DNA of 64,000 nt from NCBI RefSeq assembly GCF_030253575.1, contig NC_080561.1, positions 35,115,564-35,179,563 of the forward strand. The letters are read 5' to 3'. Origin of the DNA: Rhododendron vialii. Its lineage: Eukaryota; Streptophyta; Magnoliopsida; Ericales; Ericaceae. The translations under genes were made by a program, and so were the position numbers. Within the stretch, counting starts at the first letter, position 1. Each line of letters begins with the position of its first letter. Below, piece after piece: positions 25,723-37,709 of the stretch. Below the pieces are notes generated by a model that saw nothing but the letters and a program-made list of their open reading frames with translations, was not told where the DNA came from and did no database searches.

Positions 25723-27023
25723 CATCCTACTAACCAACCACTATCGGAACACGACTGGAGTCACTGGGGATATCTATCACCAAGCGCATTACCCGTTCTT
25801 CGCGGCACTTAAAAAAATTGTGTTATGTTTGGCTCCGACTATGGTTTTTGTTTTTTTGTTTTTTTTTTTAACAAAATGTCTATAGTTATTACCATATTAT
25901 TTCCAACCATATGCAACTAATAGATTCTATAATTATCAACATGATCAACTATCGAAGAGAGAGAGGGAGAAAAAAAAAAAACTATGTTAATAATGATTAA
26001 TTATGAGATCTCTATATAGTAAGAAAATGAAAGTTGAAATTATCAACTTATTAATTATTAGAAGAACATTCACGAAATGAAAGATGGGAAGATGGAAATC
26101 AATCAATCAATCAATATTATATGCAAATGTAGTGAAGTGTTGATAACGCTTCAAAATGCAATTCCTAATTTCTTAGGATTTTGAATTTTTTTTAATCAAC
26201 AAAAATTGGGAAAGAGGGAAACGGGAGAGAGAGGGAAACGTGGGGGCTGGGTGGAGAGAGAAAGGCGTCCCACATTCAAAAGAATCAAAACCACACCACC
26301 CATAAAACCCATGTTTGTCCCAGACTCGAACCCAAACACCATGCAATCCGGCCCGCCCATTGATGATTTCAACAATTCCACAATTTTACCCCATTGATGA
26401 TTTCATGATCTACCTCCTCATGGCAATCATCTATGATTCCTTACAAATTTCTTAGTACTAAGTTTGGCTCCGTTTGTCAAGAGAATTTGCCCGAAACCTT
26501 GAGCACCAAAATTCGGCTTTGTCAGTTTTTTTTTACCAAGAATTCGTTCACTGATTTTTACTACCAAGCTCGGCTTTGCTACATTTGTTATGAGAATTTT
26601 TTCTTTGAGGTTTTTTTTCCTACGGAGTTCTATTACAAGAATTTGTTCACGGATTTTAACGGAAAGGTTAGTCCGTCTGTTACGATATATATATTTTTTT
26701 TGGGTATATCAAGATGACATTGATGGTGCAAAGATCCTATATTTTTGTTAGTACATTCAACTCCAGGAGAAAATTACTAGAACACATTAGAATCCCATTT
26801 CTGACCACTGATGTTCACATGCATCCACATGTGCTTCAAGCAAAGTGCAACGTTGAAGAATGGGCTTTTTTCGTTTGGCTATATATATTTTGCGTGTAGA
26901 ATTATAGTCCACACGCTACCTATTATGCCATGTATTATATTGGGCGTGCATGTTAATCTTGCCCGTGCATATTAGTCTCGGTGCATGGGGATTAGAGGAG
27001 GGTAATCAATTTCAATAAAACAT
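25723..27023. other. Spacer, no gene
   Basis: It contains a short AATC microsatellite (about 26098-26115), GA-rich words near 25957 and 26222, and loosely repeated words (AAGAATT(C/T)GTTCAC, GGCTTTG) at 26430-26660. No conserved exon was recognised. Confidence 0.5.
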
Positions 27024-27402
27024 GGGTATACCATTTGGTGTACACCAAATATACACTGTGTTTGTGAGACCCATTTTGGAGTCCCACACAAATGATCAGA
27101 GCCGTCTACTTGTTTAAAACACTTTTTTAAGCATACCTTTAAAAAATCAGCTATATCAGATATTGGTAAATGCTTGATTGATTCTATGCCCAATGTTTGA
27201 TTGATTATGCGCCCAATTTGTTGACAAAAAATTAGGTGTAAAATTGATCAAGCCTCTACCGATATCCGACGGAGCTGGCTTTTTACAACGATACTTATAA
27301 CATTACATTTAAAAAATTAAACGACTCTGATCATTTTTGTGAGACGTCGAAGTAGGTTCCATGAAACGCGGTGTACATTTGGTGCACACCAAATGTGTAC
27401 CC
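27024..27402. mobile_element. Foldback MITE of 379 bp
   Basis: Ends GGGTATACCATTTGGTG and (inward) GGGTACACATTTGGTGTG form long inverted repeats. The inner parts (GTGAGACCC, GATCAGAGCCGTCTAC and their complements at 27325-27360) also pair. Similar inner words appear at 56360-56470. Confidence 0.8.
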
Positions 27403-27743
27403 AGTAACCCATAGCAGGGCTCGGTAATTTTTGGTTTTCTTCCTAAAACAGGAAACATAATGCTGGGGGAGCTGATATTTACATACTATTGTCCCTTCAA
27501 AAACCCTGGTAACAGAATTGAGTATCATCTACATACGGTGAGACTTTACCTTCGGTCACACAGGTGTGATGGAGTCCCCTATAAATAGTGTGGTGTGGGG
27601 TGGTGTGACGGAGCTATACTTCCTAACAGAGGTTACGGATACTATACATGGATTTCCATTTTAAGCACCAAGAAAAGTACTAGGCCCAATTATTTGGGCT
27701 CCATTCTGGCTAGAGTGCATACATGCTTTATCTCCCGTTCGTC
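27403..27743. other. Spacer, no gene
   Basis: Nothing recognised. Confidence 0.5.
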
Positions 27744-27751
27744 CCTCCAAG

Positions 27752-28101
27752 TAGGGCTATTAACAAGTTGAGCCGAGCCGAGCTAGTCATTTATTAAACG
27801 AGCCTCTTTAATTGAGCCGAGCCATCCTTAAAGAGCCGAGCTTTTGTTGAACGAGCTGCGGCTTGGCTTGTTTATTAAACGAGCCAAAAACTCTAGCTCG
27901 ACCCTTATCGAGCCGAGTAGAGTCATTTACTAAACAAGCCTCTTTAATCGAGTTGAGCCACCCTTAACGAGCCGAACTTTTGTCGAACGAGCCGCAGCTC
28001 GAGCAGAAAACTCGAGCTCGAGCTCAGCTCGTTTACTAAACGAGTCAAGCCTTAACGAGCCGAGCCAGGCACACGAGCTACTCGGTTCGTTTAGAGCCCT
28101 A
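27752..28101. mobile_element. Non-autonomous hAT element rich in GAGCCGAGC words
   Basis: The 350-bp element has short inverted ends (TAGGGCT / AGCCCTA) and a perfect 8-bp target duplication CCTCCAAG at 27744-27751 and 28102-28109. The interior is a dense run of GAGCCGAGC, AAACGAGCC and GAGCTCGAGC words, a family common in plant genomes. Confidence 0.9.
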
Positions 28102-28109
28102 CCTCCAAG

Positions 28110-28549
28110 CACATGGCTCCCTAAATTCAACAACAAAATCAGCAAAAAAAAATCCTCAAGAAACAAAGGTTTGGGGCTTATTAGGTTTGAGATTTTTGCA
28201 TATTCCTGGAGAGAGATTAAAAAAAAAAGTGTAAGTAACTACCGTAGAGAAGTTCTTTCAATCCATCAAGTATCAACTCCTTTATTCTCATTTGAACATA
28301 TGAGATCTGCGTAAGAAGGCATAAAACAATGCAATTGGAACCAGCCTTTTACATTTCCTGCGATCACTCATTAGTGGTTACCAAAGTACAATGAATAAAA
28401 AACCTGCAATTCGACGGGAACAAAACTAACCTGCAGTTCAGCCGTTTGGCTCGGGCTGTTGGAATCTTAAGTTGTCATATCTACGACTACTGAAAACCAT
28501 GCTTACGTCGATTCAGAATGAAGATAATGCCACACCATGTTAAGCGAGT
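28110..28549. other. Spacer upstream of Aurora pseudogene
   Basis: No clear exon. Earlier Aurora kinase exons could not be recognised here. Confidence 0.45.
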
Positions 28550-29550
28550 TTCGAGATCAGATGGCAGGGTGGTCTGAAGATTGCTGACATCGGGTGGTCT
28601 GCACAATCCAGAGGCAAGAGATGAAGAACGTGTGGACTGTGGATCACCGGACTACCTTGCACGGGAAATGGCGGAGAACAAACCACACACTTATATTCAG
28701 TTGATAATTGGACTTTGGGTGTCCTTTTGTATGAGTTCTTGTATGGTGTCCCTCCACTTGAGTCTGAGAGCCAAGCTGATACAATCGAAAGGTGAGGAAC
28801 AGATTCGTTTTGTTCTCTTGTGTTTTGGGGATTCATGTGGTGTTTAGATATATCCTATCGCCAACGGGTTGAAAGGTGGATAATATAGTAACTTCGAATT
28901 GAATACAGGATTGTGAAGCTAAAAATCTCATTAGCTGTGTAAGCTTCTTTGTTCGCGTCCCATCATTTTAATTTTATGTTCATAAGTACGACTGCTATGA
29001 AAGGATTCGCCTTCAAACTTTGCAGCTGCTCTTGAAAGACTCGTCCAAGAGGCTCTTTCTTCAGAAGATCAGGAGAACGTACCCTTGGATAATTATGAAT
29101 GCTGATAACATGGAAGATACTAATACAATTCTCTGTCCTGAACTATTCTCAATTTCTGCACATGCCACAGAAATTCATTTATCGACATGGAATCATGATG
29201 GTGTACATGTACGCAATCATAAAGCACTGTATTTATCAATTGAAAATTTGGAACTGATAAGCTCAGATAGATCGAACTTGTCAGGATGCGGCCATTGCTT
29301 GTCACTCCCCCGTATATGGCCATTGCTTCATTCCCTCAATGTTGGTTCTTTCATTAGTCGCGTAAGTCTACTTATTTGTGTCTCATCATTTTGAGTGTTA
29401 GCCTTATAAGTATGATTGCAATGAATGGATTCGCTGCTTTAACTTTGCAGCTACTCGTGAAGGACTCGTCTCAGCGGCTCTCTTTAGAAGATCATGGAGC
29501 ACCCTTGGATAATTATGACCGATACCATGGACGATAATACCCATCTTAGC
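28550..29550 (+). pseudogene. Aurora kinase pseudogene
   Basis: Aurora kinases are mitotic Ser/Thr kinases. The C-lobe is recognisable in pieces. The activation segment is at about 28575-28640 (LKIADIGWS for LKIADFGWS, so the DFG motif is lost). Next come [13 protein letters not shown] at about 28650-28690 and [18 protein letters not shown] at about 28705-28760, then ESESQADT up to a donor at about 28792. A short exon at 28909-28938 (RIVK...AKNLIS) has lost about 14 codons. The last exon begins at 29026 (LLLKDSSKRLFLQ...PWIIMNAD). A second copy of the last exon begins at 29451 (LLVKDSSQRLSLEDH). Frameshifts, an in-frame stop after SRGKR and the missing N-lobe make it non-functional. Confidence 0.85.
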
Positions 29551-29795
29551 TCCCGGGTCCCAGGTCTCAAGCCTCAACACTACAGGTAAATACTGTTTGT
29601 CTATAAACTACTCCCAATTTCCGCAAAACTATTCTCAATTTCTGCCATGCCACTAATATTCGTTTATCAATATGGAATCATGATGGTATGTACGTACACA
29701 AGCAAAAACTGCTATATTTATTTCACCAATTGAAAATTTGGAACTGATTAGCCGATAGATCAAACTTGTCAAGATGTGACCATATGGATTTCTCT
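28930..29795 (+). repeat. Direct tandem duplication of about 425 bp carrying the last Aurora exon
   Basis: 28930-29310 and 29355-29795 align: TTTGCAG at the acceptor, the exon start, then CTATTCTCAATTTCTGC, TGGAATCATGATGGT and CAATTGAAAATTTGGAACTG. Acceptor-to-acceptor spacing is 425 bp. The copies differ at many bases, so the duplication is old. Confidence 0.85.
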
Positions 29796-30204
29796 AATGA
29801 ATCTCAACAATCAAGACACGCCCATATAAGAAAGTCACAACGAAGTACCTAAAAATTAGCGACACAAGAAACCCAACCGTAAGTAGCTGATAGACACAAA
29901 CCCTCCACTACAATGACAGGAAAAAAAAATATGCTTTGCTTCTTCCTGACTACCAAAGACAAACCGTGGGGTCCCAGTGGATGAGGCACCTCCATACCAG
30001 CTGTGGTGCTTGGCTTCAATTTGGATAGCCTAATTCCTTCCTGAGGAAGGTTAAGAAAAAACACTCTCCTAACTACATCCCTAAACCCCTCTTCAAAAAA
30101 AGAAAGGAGAAAACTACACAAATGGCATTTGCTCCTTTGCTTGAAACTAGGCGTATGCCAATCAGATGCATGTACTCTTCTTCAATTGTAAGAAATAGCG
30201 TATC
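29796..30204. other. Spacer 3' of the OMA1-like gene
   Basis: Nothing recognised. It would include the 3' UTR of the minus-strand gene ending at 30205. Confidence 0.5.
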
Positions 30205-31900
30205 CTAAATGAAACTTCTGACCCCAAGGCCACTTTTGACTTCCTTGTATATGGCCACAGCTTGTTCCATCACCTTAGGTTCCTTCAGCTTCTTTGCTCT
30301 CTTACGCCAAGATGGATGACTTAAGAATAGACTAGCAAATAAACCACCTAAGGGTGGATATTGGTCATGCAAAGTACTCACAAAGTGGTGGTGCCAACTG
30401 TGGGTTATACCCAGCTGAGGCCATTAACATCAACCCGATGTAGTCTGCTTCCATTTCATGCCTAACCAATAACAAAATCAAAACAGAAATTACCTACCAA
30501 ACATATTAAACAACGAAAACAAAATTTTAGGCATTGGATAGGGGATTAAATCAAAGATATACCGCCGGGAGATAAAGCTAAACACAAGGGCGAGCGGTAC
30601 TTCAGAGTAGGGTATGAACATGAGCAGTGGCAGGGTACCGACAATATGTAGACACCTCGATAAATGTTCTAAGATATGCCGAGCTACCACATGCCCAACC
30701 TGAGCGAGGAAACAATGTTCAATCCTAACTTGTAATTATGTGGAACTGTTGTACCAAAACATAATGTGGAAAGTAGGAATTGTTTTCGTTTTCTTGTTTT
30801 TTCGAAGAAAAGAACCAAAGCGAATTTCATAGTATACATCAATATAGCTTGTGAAAATCCAGAAACGTATGTCTAGTGTTTCTTGAAGTATTTTGGTTAT
30901 TTTCAGAAAAAATTACACAATAACAAATAGGGGTTCCAATGAATCAATCAAATGACACTGCTAGAAAATGTACCTCATGCCCAAGGCTGGCTGCTACCAC
31001 TGCATCGGATTGGAGTTTTTCAAGAAGACTATTAGTCACCACAAGGGTACCATTAGTGAAACACCAGACATCATCAACTCCATCATCTTTTGTATCCACC
31101 ACCATCACTTCCCATTTCATTCCATCCAAGTGCTCTGTATCGAATCTTGTACACCGTTTTCCGCTGTCAGGCAGCCTTAATCCGCTGTGCATTGCTTGAA
31201 CTATCTCCTCCAATATCGACTTCACACAAACGGTTTGAGGGCTGTTTGGAGGGAGAATGAAACCTTTGTAGGACTCCTCCAAATCCTCTAACGTGGCACG
31301 TCCGAACGAACCAAACCGTGTAGGAAGCAAATGGTATCGGTTGGAATAAGGAATCCTCTTCAACTGAGTGTCAAAGAGGGTGGTACATAAACCACCGTAA
31401 AATAGTACAATTTTAGGTGCCCGGAGCAACTTCTTCCACATTAATAAATAGCATCCACACATATCAGAGTAATCATATTGGCCAAATAAGTGAAGCTTGA
31501 CTTTGTGTAATGCTAATAACAAGGAATTTTTCAGTTTGGATTCCCGAATAGTAGTCTTTTGAATCCCCAATGCCCCTCCCTTCTCTCGCGACTCGCCGCC
31601 CAAACTCGACGTGAAGTTTTTCGAGCTCGTCATCAGCGCCACTTGCTCGGGACAATGCCGGTACCGCCGAGCAGGCGACATCGTCCGAGTCACCGAGTTC
31701 CGCCACTCGGCACGCCAGTAGTTCAAAATCGTACCGCCGTACTGTTGTTTGGCTATGGCGGAATCGTTTAACTCGGTGTGTATACGAGGCCGCCGAGCCG
31801 CGGATGAAGAGGCCTTCAATTGGGGATTAGGGTAGTGAAAAAGGGAACACTTTCGAGGGAGCTTTGATGATCTTCTTATCATGAAGTCGGAAAAAGCCAT
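30205..31900 (-). CDS. OMA1: OMA1-like mitochondrial M48 metalloendopeptidase
   Basis: OMA1 is a zinc protease of the inner mitochondrial membrane that takes part in protein quality control. Four exons: 30974-31900, 30494-30699, 30382-30461 and 30205-30347. All join in phase with GT-AG introns, giving 451 codons before the stop; plant OMA1 proteins are of similar length. The zinc site HEVGH (residues about 308-312) is split by the first intron, and the third ligand lies in EMEAD (about 380-384). The N-terminus (MAFSDFMIRRSSKLPRKCS) is basic and Ser-rich like a mitochondrial presequence. The family block HLDGMKWEVMVVD and the C-terminal HPSWRKRAKKL are present. It differs from typical plant OMA1 by a divergent stretch around residues 200-240 and a gap of about 15 residues before HPSWRKRA. 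The start is the first Met of the long open exon. It is probably functional, perhaps a divergent paralogue. Confidence 0.85.
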
Positions 31901-33385
31901 TGCTTGTGCCTGTGAAGTATGTTTTAAGCTTCGTCAATGGAGGCTTTCGTTTTAAGGTGGAATCATATTCATTAAATATACTATATCCCGAGTGACAGAA
32001 ACGGTGGTGTTTGGGTGAGACAGGTCGGGGAAAAAGGTTAGACCATTGTTGTTCGAGACGCGAAAAAATTGGCTGATGAGAGGGATGAAGAGAGTATTTA
32101 TTCGGTCAGTCAGCCGTGCTACCCTTGCCGCAGGATTTTTACTGATATCCGTTGTAGTTGATTTTTTTCAAAATCTCGTAAGAAAATATTTTAGAATTTA
32201 TGGGTTTTACTGCATGGTTTGATTGCATCCAAGATTTCAAAAAAAAATACTCATAAATTTTAAAATATTAATTGTTCAATTTCGCTCCTACGAATTTAGA
32301 AAATATATGTACCGATATTGGTTGAAATTGAGGTGGGCCCCACGCGGGATGCGGTCAAACGTGCGGTAAGGTTAGACTTAATGTTATTCACCGGTCTTGG
32401 GTATTGCCACGTGGTGTATAACACCCTTATCCATCATAGTACATTTTTGTGGGGTTTATTTAGTATCTAGGGTTGCTCACGGTCCAGATCCAAATCCGCG
32501 CGTCATGATTTTTAAAAAATACAATCCGTGTTCGGAGCAAAAGTCCTGCGGTTCGGTTCCAATTCAATTCGTGAGTCATGGATCGACTACGATTTTATCC
32601 ACATATTTATATATCATAAGAAAATAAGCAACCATCAAGAGGAAAAAAAAATTTAGCAATTTCTGAATTCTGCATTTCTGATTGACAGATTTAGTCTATA
32701 TTTCCATCATTAGAAATCCATCATTGAAGGTTCAAGTGCAATAGTAATGCAGGTTAGGAATTAAGGTTTAAATTTTAGCCTTAGGACTATACGTATAACC
32801 TTTACGCCTAGGTTTTATATGAATATCCAGTCTATCACATTAATAAATAGTAGTACTAAAATAGTTTAAAATACTAGGACTGCTATAACTCGAATAATAT
32901 AGACCAAGAAAAAATATGAAGGTAAACCACAATGAAATATAATAATGATCCAATTATTTATACATGCACACACATAATTATTTGAATATAATAAATATCT
33001 CACGGTCCAGTTCGGTTAATCCATGATTTTAAAATGAAAATCCATATCTGAACCGCGAGTCACGATTTTTTAAATTTTAAATCTATGTCCGGACCATTAA
33101 TCCCCATTCCAATCAATAACGTATGGATCGGATCGGATTGTACCGATTTCACGGAAAGTTAGAAAGTTCCAAGAAATGGTGAAAGTGCCCCTTAATCTTA
33201 CCGTGATCGGGAAGGAAACCACGCTTGTAATCTTGGCGTGGCGTTCCCAAAAGTGCGTAGCAGAGAGAGAGAGAGAATATCATCATCTCATCTACTGAAA
33301 TACTAGCTTTGGATAGACCAGTTTGTTTTCCTCGAATTAGGCTGCAGTAGAAGATTCACTAGGACTTCACAATTCGATTCTATAA
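31901..33385. other. Spacer with remnants of a GC-word element
   Basis: At 32466-33150, words such as GCTCACGGTCCAGATCC, TCGGTTCCAATTC and GATCGGATCGGAT suggest a degraded non-autonomous DNA element. The left end resembles AGGGTTGCTC, but no matching right end was found. The remainder is AT-rich without exons. 31901-32100 is the presumed promoter side of the OMA1-like gene. Confidence 0.4.
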
Positions 33386-33824
33386 GAGCATCAACAATGT
33401 AATAATCAAAACTAAAAAGTTGCTAAAATTAGCAATATTTGCTTAAAAAAGTGCTCACATTGTAATAACCAAACTTAGCAACCTCTTAGCAACTCATTAA
33501 ATTTTGACCTTTGAATAACCAAACTTAACAACTTTTACCAATAACCAAAACTCAATAACCAAACCCAATAACCAAATTCAAAACTAAAAAATTAAAAAAC
33601 ACCTCATATTAGAATTAATTTGATGTGGTCGGGTGCGTGATTGGAACTCGTTTGCAATTGGACATAGATGCATTGCGTATTGTGGGGGTTTTTTTTATAG
33701 AGATACAAAAATAACCAATATGGAGATCAAGTTTGTTAGGTTTGATTATGAACTAAATGGATAATCAAATGCTGACGTGACACATTTTGGTTATCGATTT
33801 TGATTATTCCCATTGCAGATGCTC
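33386..33824. mobile_element. PIF/Harbinger-like (Tourist-type) MITE
   Basis: Ends GAGCATCAACAATG and (inward) GAGCATCTGCAATG, flanked by TAA at 33383-33385 and 33825-33827. Three-bp TAA/TTA duplications are typical of this superfamily. The interior is rich in AACCAAA words. 439 bp. Confidence 0.8.
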
Positions 33825-33827
33825 TAA

Positions 33828-34214
33828 TAGCCTCCGTCTTTCCCCATGCCTCAGCCGCCAAGGCCGATTATGCGACCTTCATTACTCGTAAAATCTGAAA
33901 AATGTTCTAGGTGCTACGACTTTTCTCTGTTTTGAATGTAGGTCACCTCAAATACTTGTTAAACAAATTCTCCAATTCTATCAATATTTAGTATTTTCAA
34001 TCTTTCGTTCGTATTCCATTGTTCATGTCCTCCTGGTAATGAAGCTGATGCACAAAGAAAGAGACTGGAAACAGTCGTGGTTGAGCAATTTTCTACATTC
34101 TATTTGAGACGACTCGGAAACAGATCATTTGCCGATCGCCAGACCGATAGTCTGCATGGGTTGAAGCGTGAATAACGATAGAGGTGCGAAAGAAACTTGT
34201 GTTGCTTTCCCCAG
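33828..34214. other. Spacer, no gene
   Basis: Nothing recognised. Confidence 0.5.
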
Positions 34215-34222
34215 AGGCAGTA

Positions 34223-35095
34223 CTGGCTGTCCATCAACCCGGCCCGCCCGACAACCCGACCCGATCCAAAATACAGCTATCGGACGGTTCTGATCGGGTG
34301 GTCGGTTCGGGTTCGGGTCGAAATCTGAGAAAAAATGTGTGTGTCGGTCGGGTGTCGGATGTAGGGGATTATTTTCCATCCGACCCGAACCCGACCGATA
34401 TTTCTATTATAAAAGCAAAAAAAAACCCTAATACCCACCTCAGTACCTCCCCTTTCCACTTTTCCGGTTCCTGAGTTCCGCCTCTCTCTCTCTCTACATA
34501 AACAGCAGTACAGTACACCCAGCCCCCACCCTAATCTCCCCTCCCCCTTCTCTCTCCCAAGTCCCAATCCAATCGACCCTCACCCTCTCGATCTCCACCT
34601 TGACTGAATCCAAGGGTTTTCAAATTCCCTCACCAAGATTCCTCCGTTCGCTTAAAAAATCGCAAGATCTGCGCATGGATTCCTGGGATTCGTTGGTCGC
34701 CATTCTCGTCTTCTTTGATCGACGGCGGCGGCACTCTGTTGACGACGATGGCGTTCTCAGTGCACTTGTTCGACCAGTTGTTTTTGAAGGTTGATGTTCT
34801 TGATTATTAGTGTATTTATGTTTTGAAATAGCAAGTGATGTTACTGATATTGATGGGTTCCTCGATCTGTATGCATATGGGTTCCTCGATCTCTTACTCC
34901 TGATTTCTGTATGAACTATGAAGTTTGTTTTTTTTTTTGGGTCCGACAACCCGACCGAACCCGACAGCTACAACCCGATCTCATTTCGGTCGGAGCCCGA
35001 CCAGTGGTTCGGTCGGTTTCGGGTGCATATTTCATAATCCGACAAATAGTCAGGTCGGGCTCGACTCGACCCGAACCCGACCGATGGACAGCCCT
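34223..35095. mobile_element. Internally deleted hAT element with promoter-like interior
   Basis: Ends CTGGCTGTCCATC and (inward) AGGGCTGTCCATC, with a perfect 8-bp target duplication AGGCAGTA at 34215-34222 and 35096-35103. Both subterminal regions are packed with CCCGACC / GGTCGGG words, as usual for hAT transposase binding. The middle (about 34470-34800) looks like a gene start: a CT-rich leader, TCTCTACATAAACAG, then an open frame from 34675 (MDSWDSLVAIL) ending at 34794. No hAT catalytic domain remains. 873 bp. Confidence 0.9.
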
Positions 35096-35103
35096 AGGCA
35101 GTA

Positions 35104-35619
35104 GGTGTGTTTCTCCTGCGCTAGGTCAGGGGTGTCTAACTGACTTGTGAATTTCTCGCAAAAGATAAGACTGTTTCCCAACTCTACAGAAAACTCAAAA
35201 CAAGTAGAAAACATGTTACCTACAGAAGAGGAAACAAACTCAAAGCATGTTGATAACCCCATGCATATAGCAGAAGCTGCCCAGAGTTGCTATCAAAACA
35301 TTTGTCATCAAATCTCTTCATATAATGAAGCATTCCCATTACCCCATGTATTTAGGCACATTGAAAAGATGCATACCATGTATAGCTTATGCAAAAACGC
35401 AGAGGGAAAAAAGGAAACTGCAAATAAAACCTGGGGATCGAATATACCAAAAAATAAGCCATGCTTTATTTTCTAATGGCCATAATAAAACCATAGTAGT
35501 GCATTTAATTTAGGACAAATTTTTATCTTCAATAACTTGCTAGCAAGTTAAGAAACACAACTCATAGTCTAAAGCGAACAAATCCCGAAAGAAAAGTAAA
35601 ATACCAAACTGACCTCAGA
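35104..35619. other. Spacer 3' of DHDPS
   Basis: No gene recognised. Open frames on the plus strand here have no family signature. Confidence 0.5.
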
Positions 35620-37638
35620 CTAATACCGACCCACCAAAATAAAGTCATCGTCATCAAGAACCTGGACATCTCTTTTACCTACAAAATTCTCCCGCCCAAT
35701 TTCCTTCACAAGCTTCACAAATTCCACCCTCTTTGCCAAGGGAAGCGGCACATAAGGTAGCCGGAAAACTGACCTCACAACCCCAAGCTGAGCCAATGCT
35801 GTGTTTAGGCCAATGGGATTAGGCTCTTGGAAAAGCCACTTCATTAAAGGCAAAACCATTGCATTTAGAGAAGGGTTCTTTCCCCCAAAGATAAGCTCAT
35901 GCATCAAACCTGGAACCAAATTGCTGGTGACTGAAACAACTCCAACAGCACCATGGCTCCATCTAGAGTCATGGCATTCATCATCATTCCCACTCCACAC
36001 CACAATTCCATTTTTCGTATAATTCTCCACCCGGTCGTTTCCAACACACTCTTTTACACCTGCCAAATTGGCACTCTTTGCCACACTGTGAATTACAAGC
36101 GGAGGGATATCTTGCCCAGTTCGTGAAGGCACGTTGTATATAATTGTGGGGCCCATAGGGAGTACGCTATTAAAATGAGAAACCAAACCCTCCAAGGAGG
36201 TTTTGCCATAGTAAGGGTTGATGTGGAGAGCGGCGTGCATTCCGACCGCAAAACCTTGCTCAGTTGCGTGGATTGCTTCCCTTGTAGAGTTGCTTCCCGT
36301 GTTTCCGATAACCTTGATTGATCCCCCAAAACAGTTCACTGTGTGACCAATAAGCATTATGTGCTCATCCCAGCTCATCAATTGACCTTCACCAGTTGTG
36401 CCGCCCACAATCACAGCTTCTGCCCCGTGTTCTATCTGCATGTTCACCAATGCATCGTAGGCTTCAAGATCGAATCTGCCATCTGGTAAATATGGAGTTT
36501 TGATTGCAGTAATTAATCTCAGAGCCTTGATGTCCTCTACAGATGTCCTGTGTACGTAAAAAAAAGAGCATATAACCATCTCTCGGACAAATCTTGTAAC
36601 TTAATGCCAATTTTTCCTAGAATACAAATGTATGATAAGGAATGTGACATAAAATAAAGAATTTTCGAACACCCTGGTAAGATGATATAAAATTGTTGGT
36701 GTCACTACAGGTCATTTGGTGAATATCCAAGAAGAAATTTACCATAACATTTCAATTTACTTTCTTATGTACTTAGTCCTTTATGGAATGCAGATTTTAC
36801 GAGAAAGGGCTGTAGATGTAACATCTTCGTGTAAAAATTGAAACAAAAGGAGTGGTTCAAAATGCTAATATCTCAATAGTTGAATAGGTTACCAGTTGGT
36901 GGATGCACAAGAGGAATGGAAATCGAAAGCCATTGTCCAGTCCTCATACGACATAAATGTAAAAAAGAAACAATCCCACCCTTCCATATCTTGCGGTAAG
37001 GAATAGGAGAAACCAGTCAGCTCACAGCCAGTATAGTCCTATTCCTACACCACACATGAACAAGCATATCATAGGAGGTTACCGGTTTTTCACTTCAAAG
37101 CTACGCATAGGAAGGTGAAAATTAGGGATTGCGGCAGCTCGTGGGGACCTCCATTTTGCATTCCTCCTGCGGAGAACCAAACGAAACTGCATTAGCATAG
37201 CACATTTTCTTGAAATAATTGCAGCAAGAGAATAACCAATTTTAGCTTCAGATTGCCAGTAGCTAATCTTTGAAGATAAATAGGCCTAAAACTTTTCTTC
37301 TGTCCAAAACAATGCACAACGAAAAAATGTTTCAAACTCAAAAATTAATTACCAGTTGAGAAAAGGTTCGTATTTTGTTTAAAGTCAAACCAACTAGGGT
37401 AAGTCCATTTATTTTTTCACAACTGAGGTCTAGGACTAAATGCAAGGGGTTTTGGCTAGTAAGGAGTTGTTTGTCGTATTGTACAGAGGAGTACCAAATA
37501 ATTCAAACAGATATTTAAAAATGATAGATAATGGTTCGGATTTAACCTCGTGGGAGGTGGAAACTGGAGAGCAGAGTCCCTCAAGCACACACTGCTAGTA
37601 AAGCAGCTCTTGAACGCAGCCGCCACGGCAACCAACAT
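35620..37638 (-). CDS. DHDPS: 4-hydroxy-tetrahydrodipicolinate synthase (DHDPS), chloroplast
   Basis: This enzyme condenses pyruvate with aspartate semialdehyde, the first committed step of lysine synthesis, in plastids. Three exons: 37547-37638, 37083-37166 and 35620-36547, all GT-AG and in phase, giving 367 residues, close to other plant DHDPS. Residues 1 to about 55 ([18 protein letters not shown]...) form a Ser/Ala-rich transit peptide. The catalytic part starts at [20 protein letters not shown]. Visible key residues are Thr109-Thr110 in GGTTGEG, Tyr196 and Arg201 in YNVPSRTGQ, and the Schiff-base Lys224 in AGVKECVGN. The lysine-feedback region ([16 protein letters not shown]) is intact, so feedback inhibition is expected. 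The C-terminus [11 protein letters not shown] is the usual plant ending. No damage is seen. A 46-codon upstream ORF precedes it (37710-37850). Confidence 0.96.
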
Positions 37639-37709
37639 ATTCGATCCGATATATCAGATAATACAAACGCAGAGATCTAATCAGAGCGGATTATTCGATC
37701 GTTATTGTT

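Noticed and set aside
26206-26397. Overlapping frames on both strands
   Set aside because: GA-rich and proline-rich low-complexity sequence with no homologue recognised.
30939-31199. Plus-strand frame
   Set aside because: Shadow of the OMA1-like exon on the other strand.
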